This document shows positions 11,945 to 24,900 of a stretch of DNA of 64,000 nucleotides, in pieces. Source of the DNA: Ichthyophonus hoferi (taxonomy: Eukaryota; Opisthokonta; Ichthyosporea; Ichthyophonida; Ichthyophonidae); contig NAOQ01000052.1 of NCBI GenBank assembly GCA_002751075.1, positions 111,765 through 175,764 of the forward strand, in the 5' to 3' direction. A program made the translations under genes and the position numbers. How positions within the stretch are numbered: the stretch's first letter is position 1; each line of letters starts with the position of its first letter. The notes under the pieces were generated by a model. That model saw nothing but the letters and a program-made list of their open reading frames with translations, did not search any database and was not told the origin of the DNA.

Positions 11945-13080
11945 CTAATTTGATTGGAGGACAGGATCTTAGATTAACTGCTGGTTCAGTTATATCAACG
12001 CTTGGATCAAGCTCACTCATATTGATCAACTCCAACTTTGACCAATCAATTAATCTCACCATTATCGTTCAAAAGCACAAGAGGTCCATTCCGGAACCAA
12101 CAACTCTTATAATCAATGAATACTATAATCAGTCACCATGAATAAATAAGCTAATAGTAATTAATCAGCAGTTAACCAGAAGAGTGCTAATGAAACCTTT
12201 CACTGAAGAGAGATTGGTTTATAAGAAATATCCGAATAAAATAAAAACACGTAACTCCTTCTAAGTCATTCGAATTAACTGCTAGACTAAGTAAACGTTC
12301 ACTTACACAAATCAATAGATCCATAGTAACTTTATTACTGATACGAAATACCTGGCTTTCTATTTAATATCCTATATCTAGCTATTTGCATCTTAACAGC
12401 CACTATGTTATAGACATAAATTATAATAGGAAGGAAGATCCTCCGATCATTGAAAGGCAAACGTTTAGTTTTATTAAAAAACATTAGTTTTAATCCCTAG
12501 CAAATAATTGCACTTGTATATGCATGGAATATACGTGTATAAAATAAACAAGGTGGTATGTAGAAAAAATACATTAAAGAATACCTATATGCCTATACTA
12601 TGATACAAATAGCTAGATAGATGATATTAAAGATAGCGGCGTTTATTTTGTATCAATGGTAAAGCCACTATGGATTGATTGGTTTGTCTAAGTGAACGTT
12701 TAACTAATCTAGCAATTAATTCAAAAAAAAATGCGGAATTAAGCGTAAACTTTATTTTACTTATTTTGTTTGTATATATAGCTTCATTAATTAGCTCTAC
12801 TTATTAGTTCATGTTCAAAGATACAGCAACTTTGAGCAGTTCATAATTGGATTTATCATGATTAGTACCTAGTTTGGTTCTTTGCATCTAATTTATTGTG
12901 TCAATGGGAACTAATATTAGTTATGTAATATTCCTATATAGCTATTGGTTTACTGATATGATAATGGCGAGATAAATTGATTGGCCAAGATAATAATAAT
13001 AGATCAAATATGATTTTTGATCAAGCGTTGATATAACTGGATCAACGGCCAATCTATGATTCTCGTATCCATTCAGTATA
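11945..13080. mobile_element. Foldback (long terminal inverted repeat) element
   Basis: The left arm (about 11945-12400) reads in reverse complement as the right arm (about 12600-13080). Matching blocks in order include AGTTATATCAACGCTTG, GACCAATCAATTAATCTC/GGCCAATCAATTTATCTC, CCATTATC, a stretch with GTAAGTGAACGTTTA, and CTAGCTATTTG near the loop. The loop is about 200 bases with no ORF. A single-arm copy lies at 52490-53000 and an inner-arm copy at 56150-56440, so it is a repeat family. I see no transposase, so it is non-autonomous. It begins about a dozen bases after the GPATCH3 stop. Target-site duplications are not clear by eye. Confidence 0.85.
12141..12240 (+). promoter_or_regulatory. 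Candidate GPATCH3 polyadenylation signals inside the foldback arm
   Basis: AATAAA occurs at 12141-12146 and 12235-12240. These are the first such hexamers after the GPATCH3 stop at 11933, and both lie within the left arm of the foldback element. Use as poly(A) signals is inferred. Confidence 0.5.
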
Positions 13081-13689
13081 GACATTTTAAAACGAAATAT
13101 CACTGACCCATTCTGCTCATGCTCAACGTCATTAATAAGTTAAAATAACCCTAGTTATTAGCTTAAAATTACAACAATTTGTAATCATAAAACTAATTAT
13201 TTTAATGTAATAGCATAAAAAAGACTTTAATAATAATAACATAACATTAATAATGATAATAAGAGTAATAGTAAACGTATTAATACTAACATGCCCCTGA
13301 GATGTAAATGATAAAGATAGCTTATTCGGGTTAATTTGTCCAAATTATTCCTTCATTATTTTAATATATAACCACAATCAGTACATTGAAACGAAGCAAT
13401 TATGACAGCAGCTATCTTATCTTATCTTGTATACCTCAATTGGTCTACGTTCTTGATAAATATAAATTATCACACTGAAAAATCTTTCTAACTAAATCTT
13501 TTTTTTAATATTAATAGATTATTGCTGAAGTAAAATTATTATATAAACGAAATATATGTTACAAGACCGTTTGCTCCGAATGAACATAGGATTCGACCAA
13601 TGATAGCAAGCGGATCATAAAATAATCGATCCCGTATTTATAAGTTAATTGCCTAACGTTCCCACGTCAGTAATTAATTAACCTCGCAC

Positions 13690-14410
13690 AACACTAGGAG
13701 CAATGCTACATGCACCCTCACTGACCATAGTGATAAGGACTGTTAGACTATAGCATAAATCGTGGTTTAGTTTGCATAAATTAGAATAAGTTATGCTGTC
13801 AGATTTATACGCCGGACGATACTCTCTTATACAGGCTTGAAGCAGTTTTAGACATATTTTAGGAGCACCTTCACATTCACCCTCACTACTGACCAGAGTG
13901 ATAAGGCTTCTTAGGATATTGCATGAGCCGCGGTTTAGTACGCATGAATTGGACTAGGTTACACTATTAGATCCACACACCGGACAAAGTCCTCTTGTAC
14001 AGACAGGCCTATCACTATGGTCAACAAGGATGCATGTGAAGATGCTCCTACAATGTCTGTCCAAACTGCTCTCAAGCCTGTGCAAGAGAGTATTGCCCAG
14101 TGTGGATATAACAGTAATAATTTATTCAAATTTATGTGAACTAAGCCGCGCTTCATGCAATAGTCTAAGAGGCCCTATCACTATGGTCAGCAAGGGTGAA
14201 TATGAAGGTGACTCGGTATAAAACTGCCTTCAAGCCTGTACAAGAGAGTATCGTCTGCTGTATAGATCTAGATCTAACGGTATAATCTATTTCAATTTTT
14301 ACGTACTAAACCGCACTTCATGCAATAGTCTATGTTTGGGGACAGTTTTGGACAAGTATTGTAGGACCACCCTTACATCCACCCTTGTTGACCATAGTGA
14401 TAGGTATCGT
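13690..14410. repeat. ~165-bp satellite, monomers in both orientations
   Basis: Two forward monomers (about 13695-13860 and 13861-14006), two reversed monomers (about 14007-14170 and 14171-14338), then a partial forward one (14339-14410). Shared blocks are GACCATAGTGATA, TTAGACTATTGCATGA, GCGGTTTAGT and TACTCTCTTGTACAGGCTTGA. A stray fragment of the same unit lies at 15190-15260. Confidence 0.85.
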
Positions 14411-14700
14411 CGTTATTCCAGTCAATCGCACTATAATCCTCAGACTCTGACAAAGAAGCGATGTCTGTGAAACTGAACTCAGATGAGCCTGACTCTGAGT
14501 TATCCAGTGGCGTAGGTATATCAGAAATTGGCGGAGAGTACGTCTTTGTTGTCCTCGCCTCGGATCCTTTGAATGTGTTATCCTCTGAACGTGAAGAAAT
14601 AATTACTCTTGACTTTTTAACAATGCACTTTGATGCAATAGCTGTGTTAGGCGTAATAGGAGTTGTCTTTTTTGTCATCTTTTTAAATTTCCTATGAGGA
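14375..14700 (-). CDS. Hypothetical acidic, Ser/Thr-rich exon
   Basis: An open frame of about 108 codons. Its N-terminal part is basic (MSPHRKFKKMTKKTTP) and its C-terminal part is acidic and Ser-rich (SESGSSEFSF, SLSESEDYSAIDWNND). A T-rich tract followed by CAG lies directly upstream (minus strand), so it could be an internal or first coding exon with an acceptor near 14712. Its 3' end runs into the satellite monomer at 14375-14410 and stops there. I do not recognise the product. It is more complex than the AT-rich shadows around it, but it may also be part of a transposon. Confidence 0.3.
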
Positions 14701-16219
14701 GACATAGCCTGACTCAAAAGAGGAATTACAAAATACTCAAAAAAAAAAAGTTTTTATTAAAAGTTTTTTATTTAAAAAAATTTCCGGCCATTTTATGAGC
14801 CCTTTGTAGGCGTTATATAGTTTCCGCCGTTTCCGCCATTTTTACTGAATCCCAGTCAATAAACTTTACATGGTACATTCTTGAAATAGATAAAGACCTT
14901 GGAACCTAATGTTAATACTTAAAATTACCATAAAGTTGTCCATCCCAAAGATTTCAATACTAAAAACCCAAAGTTAAATTTAAAGCCTTTTGTCGATCTA
15001 ATTGATGACCACAACTTTGTAAAAGCTAATAGCTATTAATTAAAATATCTCTATTAATACTCTTGTACCGCTAATCCGATAGTTCCTTACTGATTAATTA
15101 ATTTAAGCTTTAACAACAGAGAAACAATGATCATTCTGTAAACTATCTAGCTAAGTCTCTCGTATCTAACTAGCGAAGACTTACAACAATAGGGCTTGTT
15201 AGACTATTGCATGAAGCGTGGTTTAGTATGCATAAATTGGAATAGATTATTATTGTGACTGGAAAAGCAAAATTGCTCATTAAGTGACGAACCTCGCAGA
15301 CTTATAAAAGATAATTTATCCGATAAAATTTATCTTAGTATAATGCCGATTGGTTTGCGGCTCAGCCATGGGGTTTCATCCAACATTTAAGTTTTACAGT
15401 AGAAGGTATTACATCCCATGCTCTAACATTGAGAAGTAAGTCTAAGTGAAAGAAGTAGTGCAAGTGGTGCTACGTATAATCGTCCCTTTATAGTAAGAAA
15501 GTAGGCTTAAATTCCAATCCTTAGCTATATGTGGTAGGATCATATTAAGTATACTGACAGGTCAGTGGTATTATTATTATTTCTTTGTCCTAGGTATTTC
15601 AATCAAGATAAATACTATAACCAATCTAAAGGCAAACACCTGAAAACTGATTGGTTTAAACAGTAACTGCCACTTAAGAGCAAACCAATAATGTCTCATA
15701 CTATAGTTTTATTCACCCGTATTTGGTAGAAGTATAAAACAACTCATGATCTGTGAACTAGGAGCTCACATTGTGTATGAATCATTGGAATTCTTGTAAA
15801 TTATTATATACTATTAATTGGGTATAGTGTGCCAATAACTATATTTATGGTAACTATAATGTACTACATTTGGAAATATAATTGAATATGAAGGCCTCCC
15901 GTCTTATTATACCAATTTGGCTCTTAACGTGATATTATAGTTATTGAGGCCCTATGGGAATATATATAAATTAAATAATCAAAAAATTATACGATTAACT
16001 TATCTAGGCTGACTGTACATAAAAGTCTAAAATAATTCTCTAATTTATAGATCAAGTAAATCATAAATGACTACAATATTAAAGTGTAAATAAACTACGA
16101 CCGGTTAATATTAAAAAGGTGCGTGCCTATTTCGGCTTGGGTAGTAAATATCTCGCCCATATTCAAGATGGCATTGGGCTATGATTGTAAGCATAAAATT
16201 TTGGATAAAAAATGTAATG

Positions 16220-16375
16220 TATAGCAGAATTTTTCTATATTTTTTAAATATAGCCTTTTATAAAATATAGATTACTTCAGAACTGAGCATTAATTATTTA
16301 GGTATGTATGACTATAGTTACTTCTTCTATATTGTATATGTAACTATATTTGACAGCTTATCCCCTTTTGGTTAT
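16220..16375 (+). repeat. Diverged direct repeat, copy 1
   Basis: Aligns with 18115-18270. In frame it reads RIFLYFLNIAFYK and is then interrupted. Copy 2 reads RTFLYFLRIAFYT in the same frame, and the two copies differ mainly at codon third positions in this block. Confidence 0.6.
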
Positions 16376-18114
16376 CCAGTGTCCTAGAAGCATTACTATA
16401 TTTTCTAATCACCTGATTGTATGACGTAAAAGGGGCATATATGTAAGCCTGTAGTTGTACTTTTACAACTCGTACCTACTATGACCGCAAAAATTATCGA
16501 TTGCAAATCGATTGTTAATTTGCTACAATCATGGGATCCACAAGATCTGAACCAATGACCACCGTTTACTACAATACTATACCAATCAACATATAGCCGG
16601 AAGCAACTCCCTGGAAATGAGATATCTAGATCCCTGTAGACTTCACATAGGTAAACATACCCTATATATTCTTACTATACGCATATAATCTAAGAGAGGG
16701 CAGTATTAGATTCTTAAATTACTGAAAGCGAGTGTTTCAAGTTACCATCACATTATATAAAAAACATAGACTCGATGACCTATACCAAATTGGCTGTCAT
16801 AGTCAGCCCAATTCAACTGTCTCAAATATTCTGCTGTGGTATATCTCCCTAAATATGTATTTACACTCATAATATTTCTTCACATAATAGCCATTTATCT
16901 CTCGTACAACAATATCAACAGTATTGCTGGAACAAAAATCGAAGGAAAATCTTGTAATTAATTTTGTGCCCAGAATATGTCTCAAATTATGCTACCATAA
17001 ATTACACTTAGTTTTTACAATCCCCATCAATTCGTAGATAGAAAATTTGCAACACTCCTCCTAATGATATATTATATATGCTATAATATTAGCATGTCCA
17101 AGCTTAAATATGACAGCTTTTTTGGTAGAGCAAGATACTCAGACCAGGTAAGGCTCTCAATTAAAAGAAAATCACTATATAAACGCAAGAATATAAGAAA
17201 TATTTAATAAAACATAATTTGGTACTGTAAGGAAAGGTGATAAAAAAATATTATATCAAAAATCAGCAGGGGCTCCCAAATAGAATTTTCAAAAAGATGT
17301 TATAAATTTTTGTAACTTTGGATGTAAATAATTAGATGATGTTTAGGGCTATTTTACATTTACATATGTGTAGTTTTATACGGTCACTAGGGAAGGTTAA
17401 TTTGCAAACTGTAGTTTTGAAGGAATGTTCATTGATGTTAAAATGCACGAGACAGGCTTAAGGAGTACGTCAGATCCTAATACCAAGGTGTTGTAATGAA
17501 AACGAATCCTTTTCTGTAAAATAAACAAAAGTTAAGTACTTTAACCTTAAGTGTCAATATTTACCCCGCTCAACCCAAATTCACTGGAAAATTTATGCTA
17601 CCACGATTAAATACGTTTTATATTGTTTTTATAGCAAATTCCAAAGTAAGGTTTGAGCATTTATGTTAACAATATATTAATCTAAATACACCATTGATTT
17701 GCACTTCCTTAAAGCGGTGTAATTAGCTAGTTATGACTTATACTAGAAGAAGAGTTCACATTTCTTCCAATATACACAGTGACTTGCTCTATAGCATGTA
17801 TTCAAACCTTCATTACAATTTAACAATACATACATAAAACATTTGCTTATTCCTAGTTTTTTTCATATATACTATTAGGAAAACAATTAAAAAATTTTAA
17901 TAATGGCACGGGAATAAACAGCTCAGGCCATTATAAAAACAAATTTGGTAATATTTAAGTTTGTTTGTCTTTTCATTTAACGAATATATTTATGTATTTT
18001 CTTATATATATAATGCAGTTATAATGCACTTTAAATATGGTTCATTACTGCATTTTTTGTATATTTACAAATGTAGAAATAATATCATTCCTTATAATTG
18101 ACTTTATGCATTGC

Positions 18115-18395
18115 CAGACTCAAACAGAACCTTTCTGTATTTTTTAAGAATAGCATTTTATACATTGAATACTTTAGAACCCAGCAGTAATAAGTTGGAT
18201 AATTATAACTATAGTTACCTTGTTTATGTTGTGTATGTACGTATATTTGATACTACATTGTTTATCATGTATGAAATTTTAATATCCAAAAAAAAAAATA
18301 GTGCTCATAACACTACAGAACTTTATAATCGGAAAATCTTACCCAAAGGCTACTTAGTACAGTTATGCATTTTGATAGACTATCAAGACACCTGA
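18115..18395 (+). pseudogene. Diverged direct repeat, copy 2, with 94-codon open frame
   Basis: An open frame from about 18111 to 18395 starts MPDSNRTFLYFLRIAFYTLN and includes YNYSYLVYVVYVRIFD. The first half matches copy 1 at 16220-16375. The later half is Lys/Asn-rich and looks non-coding. This may be a remnant of a repeated coding sequence of unknown family. Confidence 0.35.
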
Positions 18396-18593
18396 CTCAT
18401 CACAATTAGGTTTCCATTTAATTACATAAGTAGTTATTGGATTCTTTCACTAGTGAAAAGAAAAGACATCCAAGATGAATATGTTAAAGTGACCATATAT
18501 TCTTTATCTGGTCTGCAGAATATCCCCCTAAATACATGGCATATATAGGCGCATATTTTAATAAATTATACAAACAATATTATGGGGGTTTCC

Positions 18594-18660
18594 TCTTCAT
18601 TACTGATGACTGCAGCCCTGTCTCTCTTCACTACTGATGACTGCAACCATGTCTTTCTTG
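18594..18660. repeat. Two-copy tandem repeat (CTTCAYTACTGATGACTGCA)
   Basis: Two adjacent copies of a unit of about 32 bases containing ACTGATGACTGCA and ATGTCT/CTGTCTCT, a few hundred bases downstream of the phospholipase C stop. Confidence 0.8.
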
Positions 18661-18929
18661 CCATATCTACTACTTCCTGTGGTGGTAACCGGTAACTATA
18701 AATAATCACCTAGACGTATTGGCCTGTAATCTTGAAGATGGATACACCCACCCCTATATAAATGTAAACATAACATAAATAATTACAGTAAAATCAATAC
18801 AATATAATATAGTATAATATATATAGCAATAAGAAAACTACTACCACCACTTAGAGATCAATATCAACTTGTACTCCACAATGCTGAGTTCTGTCGTTTC
18901 AGCCCTCCCTCGGTAACTAGAGAATCAGT

Positions 18930-21900
18930 TTACTTCCCTGTTTTTGACAGACTTAAGCTACTAAGCTTTCTCACATTAGACCCTAAAAACTTAGCTCGAT
19001 TTTTATAACCCGCCTTCACTGGTTCGGTAATATCTGGTGGCGTGCCTACTGGGGATGGTGGAGGGGGGGCAATAGTAATGTGCACTAGTAGAACTGAATT
19101 ATTGATACGTGCCCCTGTACGGGTATATAGGGGAATGTTGCGATACCCTATGTAGAGGATGGGAAGGGGTTAGTGAAGAGTAAGTACATGGTATATAGGT
19201 AGGCAGGCAGGTATGCATGTATGTAAGTACTAACATTAAATAACAATAATAGTGATTATTTATATCGCAATATATCACCCTCTACTGATCAATCTCATTG
19301 TACAATTTCCATATTCCCATCTAAGCAAATCAAAACATCGATTCCATCTGAATTAGGGCCGAAATCTAATTACCACGGCCAGTTACCTAGAGAGTCAGTT
19401 TATGTGCTTCTATAGAACCTCTATCACAACAGCTGTGTTTTAAAGACAGATCCGATCAAGTGAGTAGTACTACCGCTGGCATAATAGTATGATAGTATGT
19501 ATGATAGTATGATAGTATATTAATACCATACCCTGTGTGTGTTATGTACGCAATACAAATACAAGAGTGCAACATCAACCAGGTAGATAGTATGTACAAA
19601 CAATACATACAATAAGAGGTACCTAACAGTTATAATAGAGGATATACATGAAACAATTGACAAGGCAATAATAGTATTACAATAATAATACAAACTCATA
19701 GAAAACAAACTACTAAAGTTGGTTGCAAGTAGTAGTTAACGTTTATAAAGGGATGGGACTTTGCTAAGCAATGTGCATATAAGGTACATTGGGAGGTGGT
19801 AGTATATATACGTAGACAGATTCACAAACAAACACACAGGTATATATATATATAAACAACATAAGAAGATTGGGAAAGGAAATGTGTCTGTGAAATAAAA
19901 GGTATATCTCAGTATGCTATCAATAGGTTATAAAGCCCAATAGGATTACCTTGTAGCCATTAAATATTACTTACCTGGTTTAAGGCAGCATGCAGTTATG
20001 CAGTTCTGACCTATACTCCGTCCATTCTCCTTAGCGTTTATATATAATAGGCTGAGATCCGGATTATCTACATTTACTCGCACCACCGTGTACCATTCTA
20101 TTGGTTGGAATTTAATAGGTGATGGAAGTATAGTTAGAACAAATATAGCGACTATTATAGTTTTTTAAATATATAGGTTCTTGTTGAATGCACCAAACAA
20201 CTATTATTTTTATAATTTAAAACCTTTCCTGTATTGAGCTAATAAAATAACCCTTTTAAAAAATAAAAACTTTTATATAGAGAGCTATTATTATTATTTA
20301 AAAGTATATAACCAATTATTTCAACCATAGACAATATCACTTATAACTATATCATTATATTTTAAAAATAACCAACAATACCTCCTCTAAATACATACCC
20401 CTTTTAAAAGGACCAATCATATCACATGATTACACCCTTTAGTGTATAGCATGTATACCCATTGACCAGCTTCCAACACTACACCTTGTATGTCCCTCAT
20501 ACCATATCATTGTACTAAGCTATGTTGTACTTTATTATATTATATTATAAAATTAAATATTATAATTTACTATATTACTCTATATGATGTACGGTATAGC
20601 ATTATATTATATTATATCCCATTATACTATATCATATCATATTACACAATAATAAAATTTTAAACTATGTCCCGCATCTGCTTGACATATCCCATTTCTT
20701 AATTTCAACCGATATATTTTTATATTCCACACCGCCCTCGATCCTAGGCAATATATACAGACATACATACATACATACATACATACATACATCACTAACA
20801 CAATTATCATTAGCATCTATGCCACAAATAGATGGCATAATAAATAAAAAGAAAGAGAGAAAGAGTGGAATAATAGTAATAATTACCAGCTAGATTGGCT
20901 TTGACAACTGCAGTTCCCAATTCTCGCTGGGTGAAAAAAATACAAAGAAAGATAATGAGTATATTATATCATGATACTGGTTTATACTATCTCATGCCAT
21001 ATCATACTTCACTATATTATTGAGTTCTTTTCAATTATATACCACCAATCCTATAGACATTAACATACATAATAATAAACTATAGAGGATGAAGGCCAGG
21101 GGGGGAAAAATAATAAAAATGGGAGAGAGAAAAGTAAAGAAGGAATATATATGCATATATTAACATATGTACATGTGTTTATGATTGTATTATGTAGTAG
21201 AATGCCGAACTATAAAGTAAAACGAATGATTATACTATAGAGAAAGACATAAACATAAATAAAAGGCGTGTGTGGGTATATAATGAATTGGGTAGTTAGT
21301 TAATCGGGTTTAAATAAGTAATTATACAAGGGAGAGAGGGAAAGAGGTAGATGATTGATCTAAATAACTACATATCACCCTATCCTATCCTATCCTATCC
21401 TACCCTATACTGTCCTACGTATATTAGCCTATCTATCTGTGGCTATATTTATTTACTTATCCCACTCTTTGTATCCTATCTAGTACCTCATTGGAGCTGC
21501 TTATATCACACCACTTCCTTACATACTTACACATACATATGCACATACACATGGTTGGTTTAAAATCATGTTAGTACACATTCTAGCCAATGACAACGAA
21601 GTCACAACTTTATTAAATTTCTAAACAGAAATAAAATAAAATATAAAGTCATTCTATATTTGAAAACATATTACAATGATGGGGCAGAGCAACCAATTAA
21701 AAAGCTCGTTAATTTTAACATAAATATTAAAAAATGATTGATGACACAAATCTTGTCCAAGATTTTGTTTGATTTCATAATTTATATAATAATAGATGAG
21801 GAAAATAGTGGCTGGAGGACAAAATTAAGATTAAATAGTATTTCAGATTGGGGAAATTAAAAATAAACCATTTAAAAGTCGGCTTAATACTTGTGATTTG

Positions 21901-24900
21901 ATATTATTGGTCCTATAATTTAAAATCAGATAGGGAAGTTGGCCTAACCTTTTGTTGCTCTAGTGGCCCGTGCAGTTCTAGCCGTACGGAGATAGGTTTA
22001 TTTTGTAAGTTAATAAATGTTCCACAGAGTAACTGTAGGAGTAGGTTATGGTTGAGTTATAGGGTATTTAAGACCTATTGAGACTTTATAGATACATGAA
22101 AGTATGCACTTAGTTGGTTATATAAGTAACCCATTTTTACCAACAAAAACTCAAATTAAAAACAAACAAACAAACAGTTAAATATACGAGAAAGACAATA
22201 AAATGGAGAATAGCAAAGGATTAAAAAGAATATAAGAATATTTATAGGAAAACCACAGAAATAGGAGAGAAAGAGAAAGAAGTAAGAAAGCAAAGATAGA
22301 AAGAAAACATGATAGGTCTACAGAACAAAACAAAATGGTTAAAATAATTGGTCAGTGATCATAAAATAGTGGTTTATTCAGAAGCATATATTATCCATTA
22401 TAAATTATAATAATAATACCTATAGTAGAATAGATTATATTGTATGTCCGTAGATTTATATGTAACTAAACATGGTTTCCAGTACAATCAATTTCATACT
22501 TTCCCTTCTTTTACACCTTTCACCTAACCAGGTAATGAGGCTTGTTGTATCTAATCGTCATAGTAATGTAATGAAACATACACACAACTAGTACAACAAT
22601 AGTATTCAGATTACCTTACAATATCTCTACATCAAAACTATAAAAAAGGAAAAGTAAACAAAATATAACTAGAATTTACACTCAAAATAACGTGTAAAAG
22701 TAGTTTCCCTATTCATTATTCTGTACGTATATATGTAAAATATAAAAGACATTCTGGTACACATACCTTCCTACCTCCCCATCCACATGACCAATCCCAT
22801 GGCAGAAAGGTAATGGTATTTATAATAATAACATACCCGAATATATACATATTGGGAAAATAGCTAAAGAGAAAGAAAGAATGGCTGTTTCAAGAAAACA
22901 TGGAAGCTAGAATGAGTAACAAAGAAAACAGACCTTAATATCAACTTGTGCTGGTTTAATTTGCGTTACCGAAGGATTAATAGTGATAGGAGTAGCAGTC
23001 ATATATTGAGGTTTAAGAACGTAACCACAATTGCCATTTCGTCGGAAAAAACCAGTGTTCAAGTGCATAGAGCGACCTATATAATATGGTGTTATGTGAT
23101 AAGTTAGCATAGATTAGATTAGAAAATGATAGGTCCCAAATCTTATCATATGAAATAATAGGATATGGTATAATAAAATGCAATATGATGCGGTATATAA
23201 TGATATAGTATAAAATTATTTTGTGAGACTAGTATCATAATACAGCACCATCGATAATTCATATAAATATAATATTGCATTTTTATATTTTTAATGAAAG
23301 CAAGGGAGTCTGTGAGGTTTATTCTTTATCTAGGCATGTGGTAGTCATAACAAACAAAGGAAATAAGCAAATTGCATTCAAAGCATAAGAGAAAAGAGAG
23401 AGAAAGAAATAGAGAAATAGGGTGCATAGTGTGTAGAGCTACAAGACAGAAAACGAAAGTAGATATATTAATATAGTAAAACATCATGACATAGTACAAT
23501 CTATTATAATAGATTACATTATATAATTTTATATTATATTATACTGTACTATACTATACTATAATAACTAAGTACACAATACAGTAAAGAAAATCATCTA
23601 CTATATTCACCATTATTAGTGAGGCCAGTAATATACTCAAGTTCACAATTTGGTAATAATAAAGGCTAATACACTATTGTTAGAAACTAAGACCCTATAG
23701 GTTCCCCGTTTATAATGACTATAAAAGGCGACAATAAAGTTGAAATTGTTTACACGAGAAAACAATATTTTTAAAAGTTAATATAATCTAGATGAAAACA
23801 TAACATGGATGAGAAAAAATAACGAAGAAAACAAGATGATAAGTTAATAATGATATTGTTAAGCAGGAAATAGGGAAGGGGATTTTTTTTTGGGGGTGGG
23901 GGGTTATAGCCATAAAGGGCAATTTTCATAATGAAGCAAAGGGTCAGAAGAGAGAAATAGGGTGATAGGATTGCAACCTGGTGTTTGAAAATTCAAGGCA
24001 ACTAATTGGGCCCCTGCACACCATATGGGATGTGGATTATAATTGGTGGATTCTACACGATATCCTGCGGGATATATGCGAACTAATTGGCGGGTGGTGA
24101 GGGAAACTAAGTCCTTGGAATTCTGGGAATATAGGACACCAATCAATATGTATTATTTTATGTAACCCCTGCTTATGATTGGTCTATCTTATTGGACCAT
24201 TAGAAAATCCAATTGGATTCTACAAACAAGATATGTGAAAGTAATCAACACCATTCATAATATTTGATATCTTCTACCTCTTATTGGTGCTACTTAAAAT
24301 TATAACATCCATTAATAGCACCAATATTGAACCAAAGCAAGATAGTATAATAGTATATATGATAGTATGATAGTAAGATAGTATGTATATAGTACATACG
24401 ATAATATATACAATACCGTGTACAATAAAAGACTAATTAGAAAGAAAACACTAAGATGGCCTATGATTGAATAAGTAAAAGTGAACAGTGAAATGGCTAT
24501 GGTAGATTACAATATATAAAATATATGTAATAGATATGATTGGTATCCTACCTTTTTAATTATCTGAAAAGCTTCTTTTTCCACCAATGAGCATAGGTGA
24601 AGGAAGCTGGCACAGACTTGTGCGTGGTTGAATGATTTAAATTTATAACCCTGTGATGATAGGGTGAAATGGCCCAATTAACTGGTGATAAAGTGCCATA
24701 ATATCAATCAAATAAGGTGAATTAACCTATCTATAAGAATTAAGCTTTGTTTAGCTTCACCAATCACCTAGTTTAAGATTTCTAACGACCCATGCATTTC
24801 ATATTCTAAACCCATATCTTATATTACATTATATTACATTATATTATAACATACTATACCATACTATACCATATTATATCGTACTATATCATACACCAAC

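Larger units (their letters stand above)
14718..18929. other. AT-rich intergenic DNA with degraded repeats
   Basis: No gene recognised. It holds the stray satellite fragment at 15190-15260, a pair of diverged direct repeats (16220-16375 and 18115-18270) and a two-copy tandem repeat near 18600. The remaining stretches show nothing I can name. Confidence 0.6.
18930..22032 (-). other. PLC exons 19-22: C2 domain and C-terminus (residues 847-1000)
   Basis: Exon 19 carries [17 protein letters not shown], the usual PLC C2 strand. Exon 21 has [18 protein letters not shown] and GRSIGQNC. Exon 22 opens [15 protein letters not shown] and [11 protein letters not shown], then a Pro-rich and basic tail ending [11 protein letters not shown]. 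Exons 19 and 20 are very short (84 and 40 nt). The Asp ligands of calcium-binding C2 loops are mostly absent, so calcium dependence through C2 is doubtful. Confidence 0.85.

Noticed and set aside
16803-16985. 60-codon minus-strand frame (EINGYYVKKYYECKY)
   Set aside because: Somewhat protein-like, but no splice partners, no start context and no second copy seen.
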